Assembly: GCA_007694885.1 (NCBI GenBank)
Contig: REEW01000050.1
Span: 62,001 to 126,000, forward strand
Length of the DNA: 64,000 nucleotides
Direction of reading: 5' to 3'
DNA from: Wenzhouxiangella sp.
GTDB taxonomy: Bacteria > Pseudomonadota > Gammaproteobacteria > Xanthomonadales > Wenzhouxiangellaceae
Shown here: positions 49,606-58,186 of the stretch, in pieces
Layout: each line of letters starts with the position of its first letter
Position numbering within the stretch: the stretch's first letter is position 1
Notes under the pieces: model-generated
Seen by the model: the letters and a program-made list of their open reading frames with translations, nothing else
Databases searched by the model: none
Told to the model about the DNA's origin: nothing
Made by a program: the position numbers and the translations under genes

Positions 49606-50704
49606 TCATGCCAGTCCGGCCTGTAGCTGCGCGGCCACGAACTCGTCCAGGTCGCCATCCAGCACTTTCTGCGTATCCGAACGCTCCACGCCGGTGCGCA
49701 GGTCCTTGATCCGCGACTGGTCGAGCACGTAGTTGCGAATCTGGCTGCCCCAGCCGATGTCGGCCTTTTCGTCCTCGGCGGCCTGGGACTTCTCGCGCTG
49801 CTTCTGCAACTCCAGCTCGTAGAGCTTGGCTCGCAGCTGACTCATGGCCCGGTCCTTGTTCTTGTGCTGCGAGCGATCGGTCTGGCACTGGACGACCGTG
49901 CCGGTCGGTTCATGGGTGATGCGCACCGCCGACTCGGTCCGGTTGACGTGTTGACCGCCGGCACCCGAGGCGCGGTAGACATCAATGCGCAGATCGGACG
50001 GGTCGATGTCGATTTCGATGCTGTCGTCGACTTCCGGGGCGACGAACACGCTGGCAAACGAGGTGTGGCGGCGATTGCCCGAATCGAACGGTGACTTGCG
50101 CACCAGCCGATGAACCCCGGTTTCGGTCCGGCACCAGCCGAAGGCGTAGTCGCCCTCGACGCGGATCGTGGCGCTCTTGATCCCGGCCACGTCACCGGCC
50201 GACACCTCGACCAGCTCGGATTTCCAGCCGCGCTGTTCGGCCCAGCGCAGGTACATGCGCAGCAGCATGTCTGCCCAGTCCTGGGCTTCGGTGCCGCCGG
50301 AGCCGGCCTGGATGTCGATAAAACACGGGCGATTGTCCATCTCGCCGGAAAACATGCGCTGGAACTCCAGGTCGGCCACGCTGCGCTCCAGGCGCTGAAG
50401 ATCTGCGGCCACACTGGCCAGCGTCTGTTCATCGTCCTCGGCCAGGGCCATTTCCAGCAGTTCGCCGGCATCGGCCAGACCCTCGAACACGGCCTTTTGC
50501 GCGCTCACCGAGCGGTCCAGGTCCGAGCGCTCCTTGCCCAGCTTCTGGGCATGTTCGGGGTCGTCCCAGACCGATGGATCTTCAAGTTCGCGGCTGACTT
50601 CTTCCAGTCGCTCTACCCGGCCATCGTAGTCAAAGATACCCCCTGAGCGCCGCCGCGCGGCGCTGCAGATCGTCGAGAAGATGCTTGATGGCAGTCTGTT
50701 CCAT
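49606..50704 (-). CDS. prfB: Peptide chain release factor 2, with programmed +1 frameshift
   Basis: 365 residues after frameshifting. RF2 releases peptides at UGA and UAA. The first 24 codons ([20 protein letters not shown], then RGYL) start at ATG 50704 and meet an in-frame TGA at 50632-50630. Translation shifts +1, skipping base 50632, and continues from 50631 to 49606. Domain evidence is the catalytic GGQ in [18 protein letters not shown], the stop-codon recognition segment SPFD, and [20 protein letters not shown]. The frame break is normal for this gene, not a mutation. It is divergent from the dehydrogenase gene at 50802. Confidence 0.97.
50630..50644 (-). promoter_or_regulatory. prfB programmed +1 frameshift site
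   Basis: Read on the minus strand: an internal Shine-Dalgarno-like AGGGGG (50644-50639), TAT, the slippery CTT (50635-50633) and TGA (50632-50630) followed by C. This is the canonical RF2 autoregulatory signal. When RF2 is scarce the ribosome pauses at the poorly recognised UGAC and slips to make more RF2. Confidence 0.96.
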
Positions 50705-50777
50705 GAAAGTTGGTCGATTGCTGGGAAAGTCCGCCATTCTACTGCCAAGGCCGACAAGCTGCTCTGATACAGTACCG

Positions 50778-50793
50778 CCTGAAGCTTTCAGGA
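50778..50793 (+). promoter_or_regulatory. Hairpin covering the ribosome binding site of the 50802 gene
   Basis: CCTGAA (50778-50783) pairs with TTCAGG (50787-50792) around a GCT loop. The presumed Shine-Dalgarno AGGA occupies 50790-50793, eight bases before the ATG at 50802, so most of it would be buried in the stem. The stem is short, so its strength in cells is uncertain. Confidence 0.4.
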
Positions 50794-50801
50794 ACCCTGT
50801 C

Positions 50802-52094
50802 ATGGGCAAAAGCTCCCCGTTCGAAAGAGCACTGGCCCGTCTCGATGAGGCGGCCAGGCTGGTTGACATCACGGAAGAAACCTACATCCGCCTGCACCAC
50901 CCCAAGGCGGTGCTGAGCGTGTCCGTTCCGCTGCGGATGGACGACGGCCGGCTCGAGATGTTTGCCGCGCACCGGGTTCACCACAACGACCTGCGCGGGC
51001 CGGGCAAGGGGGGCATCCGTTACCACCCCGACCTCGACCTGGAGGAAATCAAGGCCCTGGCGTTCTGGATGACCTGCAAGTGTGCGGTCATGGACCTGCC
51101 CTACGGCGGCGCGAAAGGCGGCATCACGGTCGATCCGAAGAAGCTGTCGCAAATGGAGCTCGAGCGCCTCAGTCGCGGGCTGATTCGTCGCATCGCCGAA
51201 TTTATCGGTCCCAAAGTCGATATACCCGCCCCCGATGTCTATACCAACGAACGCATCATGGGCTGGATGATGGATGAATACGCCCACGTTGTTCGTCGCC
51301 ACGAGCCGGCCGTCATTACCGGCAAGCCGATTGCCCTGGGCGGCAGCCAGGGGCGCAGTAACGCGACCGCCCGGGGCGGTCTGGTGTGCGTGAAAAAGCT
51401 GGCCGAACGCCACGGCTGGTCTGCCGGCGAGACCACCGTGGCGATCCAGGGCTTCGGCAACGCCGGACAGGGGATCGCCCGATTGCTTTTCGACGCCGGC
51501 TACCGGGTCGTTGCGGTCAGCGACTCCCAGGGCGCGATTTACTCAGACGACGGATTCGACGTACCCAGCCTGATTCAATTCAAGAATGAGAGTCGATCGC
51601 TGAAGGCCGTTTACTGCGAGGAATCGGTCTGCGATGCGGTTCAGGCCGAACGCCTGAGCAACAGGGAACTGCTCGAACTGGATGTGGACGTGCTGGTGCC
51701 GGCCGCCCTGGCCGACGTGATTACCGACGACAACGCCGGCGCGGTCAAGGCCCGCGCCGTGATCGAGCTTGCCAACGGCCCGATCACCGCCGAAGCCGAC
51801 GAGGTATTGAACGAGGCCGGCGTTATCGTGATCCCGGACATCCTGGCCAATGCCGGCGGCGTCACGGTCAGCTACTACGAGTGGATCCAGAACCTGACCG
51901 GCGATTACTGGTCAGCGGCCAAGGTCGAAAAACGCCTGGACAAGCGCATGAGCCAGCAGTTTGACCGAATCCGGGACCTGGCCGAGGAGCATGACACCTC
52001 CTTCCGGGTCGCCGCCTACGCGCTGGCCCTGCAACGTCTGGGCGCGGCAGCCGAGGCCGTTGGCACCCGCGATCTGTTCACCGGCTCTGGCTGA
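50802..52094 (+). CDS. Glu/Leu/Phe/Val dehydrogenase family, probably glutamate dehydrogenase
   Basis: 430 residues, the length of hexameric GDH of the GudB/RocG type. The substrate-binding region has GPGKGGIRYHPDLDLEEIKA and the catalytic lysine block DLPYGGAKGGITVDPKKLS. The Rossmann motif is AIQGFGNAGQGIARLLF, and NAGGVTVSYYEWIQN lies near the end. It links ammonia and 2-oxoglutarate with glutamate; NAD or NADP preference is not decided here. The ATG at 50802 has AGGA eight bases upstream. It is divergent from prfB, with 97 bases between them. Confidence 0.92.
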   Translation: MGKSSPFERALARLDEAARLVDITEETYIRLHHPKAVLSVSVPLRMDDGRLEMFAAHRVHHNDLRGPGKGGIRYHPDLDLEEIKALAFWMTCKCAVMDLPYGGAKGGITVDPKKLSQMELERLSRGLIRRIAEFIGPKVDIPAPDVYTNERIMGWMMDEYAHVVRRHEPAVITGKPIALGGSQGRSNATARGGLVCVKKLAERHGWSAGETTVAIQGFGNAGQGIARLLFDAGYRVVAVSDSQGAIYSDDGFDVPSLIQFKNESRSLKAVYCEESVCDAVQAERLSNRELLELDVDVLVPAALADVITDDNAGAVKARAVIELANGPITAEADEVLNEAGVIVIPDILANAGGVTVSYYEWIQNLTGDYWSAAKVEKRLDKRMSQQFDRIRDLAEEHDTSFRVAAYALALQRLGAAAEAVGTRDLFTGSG

Positions 52095-52238
52095 ACCGGT
52101 CGACCAACCCGGCGGCACCCCCGGCCAGCAGCGGTTCGGGCAGATTCGGGACAACGAACGGATCGACTTCCACTTCATCGTTCATGCATCCGCGTCCGTT
52201 AGGATGTGAAGGTTATTGAAAGAAACGGGAGTGTAGCG

Positions 52239-53135
52239 ATGAAAGTACTCGTAACCGGCGGCAGCGGATTTGTCGGCCAACGACTGTGCCAGGCGCTGGT
52301 CGAAGCCGACCATATTCCGCTGGTCGTCTCGCGCGCGCCGGACAAGGCGCGCAGCCGGCTTCCGGAACAGGCCCTGGTTCGCCAATCCGTGGCTGACTTC
52401 GCCGATCAATCCCCGTCGGCGATCGTCAACCTGGCCGGCGAACCCATCGCCGAGGGACGCTGGACCGAGAAGAAGAAGAAAGAGCTGCTGCAGTCCCGGA
52501 TCGAGATAACGCGTGATGTCGTCAAGCTTTGCGAGCAACTGGAAACGCCGCCGGCGGTTCTGGTTTCGGCCTCGGCGGTTGGCTACTACGGCGATCAGGG
52601 CAGCCGCGACGTCACCGAACAGACCACCCCGCACGACGAGTTTGGCCACCGGCTGTGCCGGGCGTGGGAAGCAGAGGCCGTCAAGGCCGAATCGTTTGGC
52701 GTCCGGGTGGCGATCCTGCGCATCGGCCTGGTCCTGGACGCCGGCGGCGGCATGCTGGCCAAGACGACGCCGGTATTCAAGCTCGGCCTGGGCGGCAAGT
52801 TGGGCGACGGCAAGCAATACATGCCCTGGGTGCATCGCGAAGACATTGTCGGCATGATCATGTTCTTGCTCGAGCGTGAGGATTTGTCCGGACCATTCAA
52901 CGCCTCGGCGCCGAACCCGGTCACCAACGCCGAGTTCACCCGCGCTCTCGGCCGGGCACTGAATCGACCGGCGATTTTGCCGGCCCCTGCCCCGGCCCTG
53001 AAGCTGGCCTTCGGCGAAATGTCCAGGCTCTTGCTGACCGGGGCGAAAATGCTCCCCAGGCGCTTCGAGGAAGCGGGCTTCCGTTTCCGCTACGAGCGCC
53101 TGGATGAGGCGCTTGCCGCCATTTTTCGATCCTGA
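52239..53135 (+). CDS. TIGR01777/YfcH-type sugar-nucleotide epimerase-like protein
   Basis: 298 residues, an extended SDR. The cofactor motif is VLVTGGSGFVGQRLCQAL, followed by NLAGEPIAEGRWTEKKKKEL, the catalytic-region SASAVGYYGDQGSR and a C-terminal DUF1731 segment rich in Leu and Arg. Function of this widespread family is not established. The ATG at 52239 has GGAG about eight bases upstream. The small membrane protein gene follows 18 bases downstream, and the dehydrogenase gene ends 144 bases upstream; that gap holds nothing I recognise. Confidence 0.88.
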   Translation: MKVLVTGGSGFVGQRLCQALVEADHIPLVVSRAPDKARSRLPEQALVRQSVADFADQSPSAIVNLAGEPIAEGRWTEKKKKELLQSRIEITRDVVKLCEQLETPPAVLVSASAVGYYGDQGSRDVTEQTTPHDEFGHRLCRAWEAEAVKAESFGVRVAILRIGLVLDAGGGMLAKTTPVFKLGLGGKLGDGKQYMPWVHREDIVGMIMFLLEREDLSGPFNASAPNPVTNAEFTRALGRALNRPAILPAPAPALKLAFGEMSRLLLTGAKMLPRRFEEAGFRFRYERLDEALAAIFRS

Positions 53136-53153
53136 CGAGAGAATCGCTCGACC

Positions 53154-53369
53154 ATGCTGACCGCGAATGAAATTTTCTATCTTGTGATCCTGATGATTCC
53201 ATTCATTCTGATCCCGACAGCGATTGGCTGGTATCGCCAGCATCCCAGGCTGGGTGCGCTCGCGGCGCTGAACATCCTCGGACTGGTGTTTTTCGGCGTC
53301 GGCTGGGTGCTGGCCCTGGTCTGGGCGGTCACCGAACCGGCCAGGGCTTCCGAGCAGCAGCGCGGTTGA
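53154..53369 (+). CDS. Small two-helix membrane protein, superinfection-immunity-like
   Basis: 71 residues with two membrane helices (FYLVILMIPFILIPTAIGWY and ALNILGLVFFGVGWVLALVWAV) joined by RQHPRLGALA. The order helix, R-x-H-P, A-x-x-x-L-N, G-W-V-L-A-L-V-W-A resembles the Imm_superinfect family, named after phage T4 Imm but found in many bacterial chromosomes; the usual GWT before the second helix end is not present. Actual role unknown. It lies 18 bases after the YfcH-type gene and is convergent with uvrB. Confidence 0.6.
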   Translation: MLTANEIFYLVILMIPFILIPTAIGWYRQHPRLGALAALNILGLVFFGVGWVLALVWAVTEPARASEQQRG

Positions 53370-53451
53370 CTTCGGGACGGAATGAAGCCCTCTCGGTCAA
53401 GTGTCGGGGTCGGTGATGGCGCCAGCTGGATCCGGATCGGCAAGACCGCGC

Positions 53452-55479
53452 TCAGGCAGCGCTGACCGAGGCGGACCGAAAACCCGACTCCCGGATCTGG
53501 ACAATCTGGTCGCGTAGCGCGGCGGCGTTTTCGAATTCGAGGTTTTCGGCGGCCTTGAACATCTCCTTTTCAAGGCGTGCGATTTCCCTGGCCGCCTGCT
53601 CCGGCGAGCGAATCTCGGCAGCGTAGGCGGCCGATTTCTCGGCCGCTTTCCGTGCGGGTTTTTTCTTGCCCGGCGTCTGGTGGGCGTCGGCCATGATGTC
53701 GGCAATGTTCTTGACGATGGTTTGCGGCGTGATGCCGTGTTGTTTGTTGTGGACCAGTTGTTTCTCGCGACGGCGTTCGGTTTCGTCGATCGCCCGGCGC
53801 ATGGATTCGGTCACCCGCTCGGCGTACAAAATGGCCGTGCCGCGCAGGTTGCGTGCCGCCCGGCCGATGGTCTGGATCAGGGAACCCTCCGATCGCAAAA
53901 AGCCTTCTTTGTCCGCATCCAGGATTGCAACCAGAGAAACCTCTGGTAAATCAAGCCCCTCCCTCAGCAAGTTAATTCCGACTAGCACATCAAACGTGCC
54001 CAAGCGCAGGTCGCGGATGATCTCGACGCGCTCGACGGTGTCGATATCGGAGTGCAAGTAGCGCACCCGGACATCGTGCTCTGCCAGGTATTCGGTGAGG
54101 TTTTCGGCCATGCGCTTGGTCAGGGTGGTGACCAGAACCCGGTCACCGTACCCGACCCGCTCGCGGATCTCGGACAGCAGGTCGTCGACCTGGGTACTCA
54201 CCGGCCGCACGATCACTTGCGGGTCGACCAGGCCGGTCGGGCGCACCACCTGCTCGGCCACCACCGATGAACGCTCCAGTTCCCACGGACGCGGAGTCGC
54301 GGAAACCAGAATCATCTGCGGAGCACGCTCCTCGAACTCCTCGAACTTCAGCGGCCGATTGTCCAGCGCCGAGGGCAGACGAAAGCCGAAGTCGACCAGG
54401 GTTTCCTTGCGCGCCCGGTCCCCCCGGTACATGCCGCCGATCTGGGGAATGGTCACGTGCGACTCGTCGGCGATCAGAATGGCGTCGCGCGGCAGGTAGT
54501 CAAACAGGGTCGGCGGCGCCTCGCCGGGCTGACGGCCGGTCAGGTGACGTGAATAGTTTTCGATGCCCTGGCAATAGCCCAGCTCCAGCATCATCTCGAT
54601 ATCGAACTGGGTGCGCTGCCTGATCCGTTGCGCCTCCAGCAGCTTGCCGGCGTCTTCGAGCTGCGGCAGACGCTCGGCCAGTTCGGCCTTGATCGCCTCG
54701 ATCGCGTCCAGCACGACCTGGCGTGGCGTCACGTAATGGGTCTTCGGGAAGATGGTCAGCTCATCGAGCTTGGCCCGGATTTCTCCGGTCAGCGGGTCGA
54801 AATAACTGATCCGCTCGATCTCGTCGTCGAACAGCTCGACGCGCACCGCTTCGATCTCGGAATCGCCGGGGAAGATGTCGATGACCTCGCCGCGCACCCG
54901 GTAGGTCCCGCGTCGCAGTTCGAAATCGTTGCGCGCGTACTGCATCTCGGCCAGCCGGCGCAGGATCCGGCGCTGGCTCATGCGCTCGCCGACCGCGAGC
55001 GGCAAGGTCATTTTGAGAAAGGCGCTCGGATCGCCAAGGCCGTAGATCGCCGACACCGTTGCCACGATCAGGGTGTCGCGCCTTTCCAGAAGCGATTTGG
55101 TCGCCGACAGCCTCATCTGCTCGATGTGCTCGTTGATCGAGGCATCCTTCTCGATGAAGGTGTCGGTCGAGGGCACATAGGCCTCGGGCTGATAGTAGTC
55201 GTAGTAGGAAACGAAGTACTCGACGGCATTGTCGGGGAAAAACGCCTTGAACTCCCCGTACAGCTGCGCAGCCAGGGTCTTGTTCGGGGCCATGACCAGG
55301 GCCGGGCGCTGGATGCGCTCGATGACATTGGCCATGGTGAAGGTCTTGCCCGAACCGGTGACACCGAGCAGCGTCTGGTGGCGATGGCCTGAAGCCAGGC
55401 TTTCGACCAGTTGCTGGATGGCCGCCGGCTGATCACCCGCCGGTTCGTATCCCGACACCATGCGAAATCGGCGGCTCAT
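53452..55479 (-). CDS. uvrB: Excinuclease ABC subunit B
   Basis: 675 residues. The damage-verifying helicase-like subunit of nucleotide excision repair. Helicase motifs are Walker [16 protein letters not shown], the beta-hairpin region [19 protein letters not shown], the DEAD-type [13 protein letters not shown], and motif [10 protein letters not shown]. The C-terminal UVR motif that contacts UvrC is [19 protein letters not shown]. The start at 55479 is the normal N-terminus ([20 protein letters not shown]). Divergent from the aminotransferase, with 111 bases between starts; I did not find a convincing LexA box there. Confidence 0.98.
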   Translation of the reverse strand: MSRRFRMVSGYEPAGDQPAAIQQLVESLASGHRHQTLLGVTGSGKTFTMANVIERIQRPALVMAPNKTLAAQLYGEFKAFFPDNAVEYFVSYYDYYQPEAYVPSTDTFIEKDASINEHIEQMRLSATKSLLERRDTLIVATVSAIYGLGDPSAFLKMTLPLAVGERMSQRRILRRLAEMQYARNDFELRRGTYRVRGEVIDIFPGDSEIEAVRVELFDDEIERISYFDPLTGEIRAKLDELTIFPKTHYVTPRQVVLDAIEAIKAELAERLPQLEDAGKLLEAQRIRQRTQFDIEMMLELGYCQGIENYSRHLTGRQPGEAPPTLFDYLPRDAILIADESHVTIPQIGGMYRGDRARKETLVDFGFRLPSALDNRPLKFEEFEERAPQMILVSATPRPWELERSSVVAEQVVRPTGLVDPQVIVRPVSTQVDDLLSEIRERVGYGDRVLVTTLTKRMAENLTEYLAEHDVRVRYLHSDIDTVERVEIIRDLRLGTFDVLVGINLLREGLDLPEVSLVAILDADKEGFLRSEGSLIQTIGRAARNLRGTAILYAERVTESMRRAIDETERRREKQLVHNKQHGITPQTIVKNIADIMADAHQTPGKKKPARKAAEKSAAYAAEIRSPEQAAREIARLEKEMFKAAENLEFENAAALRDQIVQIRESGFRSASVSAA

Positions 55480-55590
55480 GGCAGGTTTTGGGCAGCGAAA
55501 AACACGACGATCAGTATACTAGTGCGCTGGCAACGTCGATGTCGTAACGGCATGGGCGATCTCCGCCACCATTCAAACGGGGAAAACATT

Positions 55591-56775
55591 GTGACGATTC
55601 GACTATCCACGCGAGTTGCCCAGGTCAAGCCATCGGCAACGATTGCGATGAGCATGAAAGCGGCCGAACTGCGCGCCCAGGGCAAGGACATCATCTCTCT
55701 GAGCATGGGCGAACCGGATTTCGACACGCCGGAGCATATCCGCTCGGCCGCCATTGCGGCCATCCATGCCGGCCAGACCCGCTACACGGCGGTCGACGGC
55801 ACGCCGGGGCTGAAAAAAGCGGTCATCGACAAACTCGAGCGCGACAACAAGCTGACCTATGAAGCGGACGAAGTGCTCGTTTCCAACGGCGCCAAGCAGG
55901 CGATCTACAACCTGCTGCAGGCCACCATCAACGACGGCGACGAGGTTCTGATCCCGGCGCCCTACTGGGTTTCCTACCCGGACATGGTTCGGCTGGCCGA
56001 CGGCGAACCGGTGATCTTGTCGACCTCGCCCAAAACCGATTATCTGATCACCCCGGCCCAGCTGGCCGCCTCGATCACCGATCGGACCCGCATGATCATG
56101 CTCAACTCGCCGAGCAACCCGACCGGCCAGGTATACAGCCGGCAGTGGCTGAGCGACATCGGCGCGGTCTTGCTCGAGCACCCGCGCATCCTGATCTGCT
56201 CGGACGACATCTACGAGCACATCTGGTGGTCGCAAGAGCCTTTCGCGAGCATCGGCGAGGTGGTTCCGGAACTCAAGCAGCGCCTGGTCGTGGTCAACGG
56301 CGTGTCCAAGGGTTACGCAATGACCGGCTGGCGCATCGGCTACGCCGCCGGCCCGGCTGCGATCATCAAGGAAATGCGCAAGGTCCAGGGCCAGAGCACG
56401 TCCAACCCCTGCTCCATCAGCCAGGCCGCGGCCGAGGCCGCGCTGGCCGGCGACCAGTCGTGCGTAGCCGAAATGTGCAAGGCCTTCCGCAAGCGCCACG
56501 ACTGGCTGGTGCCGGCGCTGGACGCGCTCCCAGGGATCAACTGCATCCCGGGCAACGGCGCCTTTTACGTCTTCGCCGACTGCTCGGGGGTAATCGAAGA
56601 ACTGGGCCTGAAAGACGACCTGGCGCTGGCCGAGCATCTTCTCGAACACGCCGGTGTGGCAACCGTGCCGGGCACGGCCTTCGGTGCCGCGGGCCACTTG
56701 CGCCTGTCGTTCGCCTGCGATCTGGAAACCCTGCAAAGCGCGGTGCAGCGGATCGAGCAGGCGCTGAAAAGCTGA
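55591..56775 (+). CDS. aspC: Aspartate aminotransferase, class I (subgroup Ib-like)
   Basis: 394 residues. The PLP lysine is in VVNGVSKGYAMTGWRIGYAA; other signatures are SLSMGEPDFDTPEHIR near the start, MLNSPSNPTGQVY, and the C-terminal arginine in HLRLSFACDLE. It transfers the amino group between aspartate and 2-oxoglutarate; related subgroup members can also use prephenate or tyrosine. The start is a GTG at 55591 with GGGGA seven bases upstream, giving MTIRLSTRVAQVKPSAT, the expected N-terminus; longer in-frame readings would invade uvrB's start. Confidence 0.92.
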   Translation: MTIRLSTRVAQVKPSATIAMSMKAAELRAQGKDIISLSMGEPDFDTPEHIRSAAIAAIHAGQTRYTAVDGTPGLKKAVIDKLERDNKLTYEADEVLVSNGAKQAIYNLLQATINDGDEVLIPAPYWVSYPDMVRLADGEPVILSTSPKTDYLITPAQLAASITDRTRMIMLNSPSNPTGQVYSRQWLSDIGAVLLEHPRILICSDDIYEHIWWSQEPFASIGEVVPELKQRLVVVNGVSKGYAMTGWRIGYAAGPAAIIKEMRKVQGQSTSNPCSISQAAAEAALAGDQSCVAEMCKAFRKRHDWLVPALDALPGINCIPGNGAFYVFADCSGVIEELGLKDDLALAEHLLEHAGVATVPGTAFGAAGHLRLSFACDLETLQSAVQRIEQALKS

Positions 56776-56905
56776 CCCTCGCAAGCGCGATTCCGACAAG
56801 AATGCGGGACTGATTCCGACAAAAGGTCTGGACGTCGGCTGATTGGCCGGCGGGACGCCCGCCGCCAGACTGTTTCCGAACTCGATTCAACAAGAGGACG
56901 GAGAC

Positions 56906-57430
56906 ATGCGCCACCACGCTCGCGGGCTGACCATTGTCGAACTGATGATCACGCTGGCCGTCGCCGCGATTCTGGCCAGCGTCGGCGTGCCGGCGATGGG
57001 CGGATTCATTGCCGAAAGCCGGATCACGACCAAATCCAATGTCTTGATGGCGCATGTGCAGTTCGCGCGTAACGCGGCGATCACGATGCGCAGCAACGTG
57101 GTCGCCTGTCCCAGCGCCGATCAGCAGGGTTGCAGCGGCGACAATCGCTGGGACCAGGGCTGGATTGTCTTTATCGACCGAGAAAACCAGGGCGCTCCAT
57201 CTTCGCCCGAGGACGTGCTTCGGGTAATCGCTCCGGAAACCCGGCTCTTGCTTCACTCTGCCGGCCGCACGCGCGTTCGATTTCAGCCCGGCGGCGGCGC
57301 CTTCGGCACCAATCTGACCATCCGGGTGTGCGACCCGACGGGTCGGGCCAGTCCGCGAGCCGTGATCGTCTCCAACCCCGGCCGGGCCCGGGTCAGTTCG
57401 GCGGTCAATCCCTCGGAGTGCCTGATCTAG
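56906..57430 (+). CDS. GspH/FimT-family type IV pseudopilin
   Basis: 174 residues. The class III prepilin signal is RGLTIVELMITLAVAAILA, with cleavage after the Gly and Glu at +5; Leu replaces the usual Phe at +1. The globular domain has FARNAAITMRSNVVACPS, WDQGWIVFIDRENQG and a Cys pair near the end (RVCDPTG, SECLI), as in FimT/FimU minor pilins. Such proteins cap or prime the pilus and some bind DNA. No pilV, pilW, pilX or pilE genes are adjacent. The ATG at 56906 is preceded by GAGGACGGAG. Upstream, 56776-56905 contains an 11-base direct repeat described in the findings. Confidence 0.92.
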   Translation: MRHHARGLTIVELMITLAVAAILASVGVPAMGGFIAESRITTKSNVLMAHVQFARNAAITMRSNVVACPSADQQGCSGDNRWDQGWIVFIDRENQGAPSSPEDVLRVIAPETRLLLHSAGRTRVRFQPGGGAFGTNLTIRVCDPTGRASPRAVIVSNPGRARVSSAVNPSECLI

Positions 57431-57490
57431 AAAGCGGCTGTTTTCCCGGCCCTGACCGGTCCGTCGCTCACTTGAGGCCGCGCGGCGTGC

Positions 57491-57511
57491 TATGATTCAA
57501 ACACCCGTTTC
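57491..57511 (+). promoter_or_regulatory. Promoter -10 and PsrA-like operator ahead of the fad operon
   Basis: TATGAT at 57491-57496 is a good -10 (5/6). Overlapping the expected transcription start is CAAAC-ACCC-GTTTC at 57498-57511, which fits the published PsrA consensus (G/C)AAAC-N2-4-GTTT(G/C). A second, less regular GAAC-GTTTG lies at 57516-57524. Placement implies repression of the TetR-fadE-fadN-fadA operon by its first gene, relieved by acyl ligands. A clear -35 was not found (TTGAGG at 57472 is 13 bases away). Confidence 0.55.
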
Positions 57512-57526
57512 AATCGAACGTTTGTT

Positions 57527-58186
57527 TTGAGTCAGAAAACGACCTGCGACCGAATTCTCGACGCCGCCGAGGCCCTGTTCGCCGAACAGGGCTTTCACGT
57601 GGCCACGCTGCGCCAGATCACCCAGGCGGCCGGCGTCAACCTGGCCGCGGTCAACTACCACTTCGGTTCCAAGCAGGCCCTGCTGCTGGCCGTGTTCCGA
57701 CGCCGGCTGGACGCCTTGAACCAGGCTCGGCTGGTTCGCCTGGAACAGGCGCTGGCCAGGCCGCAGGGGCCGCAACTGGAAGACGTGCTCGACGCGTTTG
57801 TCTATCCGGCGCTGGCCTTTTCGCGCGGCTCCGACGCCGACGGCCATCGCTTCATGCAACTGTTGATGCGCGCTTTCGCCGACCGCGACGAAGACCTGCA
57901 CGCCGCCATCAGCGCCGAATACGCGTTCGTCATGCGCCGTTTCGGCGATGCCATTGCCCGCACGGTGCCCGGACGTCAACCCGAACTGCTGCGTCGCCAG
58001 CTGGATTTCATTGTCGGCGCACTGACCTACACCATGGCCGAAAGCAGCCTCGCCGACACCCGGTCCATCGCCTCTGACCTGGTTCGATTCGCCGCTGCCG
58101 GCCTGCGCGGCAGCGTTGACAGCGCCGCAACTTCAAATTCAACCGCTCGTACCGGTGCCCGCGGCACCATGGAGACTTCCTCATGA
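57527..58186 (+). CDS. TetR-family repressor, PsrA-like
   Basis: 219 residues. The N-terminal TetR DNA-binding domain reads [20 protein letters not shown], then [20 protein letters not shown] and [12 protein letters not shown]. The C-terminal domain is of the kind seen in PsrA-like acyl-responsive regulators (CerR/PsrA type), called by similarity of the recognition helix and by context. The start is a TTG at 57527; no ATG or GTG lies close to the family N-terminus. The stop overlaps fadE by four bases (ATGA). With the operator upstream, it is the likely autoregulator of this beta-oxidation operon. Confidence 0.82.
   Translation: MSQKTTCDRILDAAEALFAEQGFHVATLRQITQAAGVNLAAVNYHFGSKQALLLAVFRRRLDALNQARLVRLEQALARPQGPQLEDVLDAFVYPALAFSRGSDADGHRFMQLLMRAFADRDEDLHAAISAEYAFVMRRFGDAIARTVPGRQPELLRRQLDFIVGALTYTMAESSLADTRSIASDLVRFAAAGLRGSVDSAATSNSTARTGARGTMETSS

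Noticed and set aside
47919-49658. N-terminally extended lysS
   Set aside because: The extra residues translate the inverted repeat; lysS begins normally at 49448.
50630-50704. prfB read as broken by a frameshift
   Set aside because: The break is the canonical RF2 programmed +1 frameshift signal.
55513-55520. LexA box or shared promoter AGTATACT between uvrB and the aminotransferase
   Set aside because: A palindromic 8-mer only; no CTGT-N8-ACAG pattern and no -35 at usable distance on either strand.
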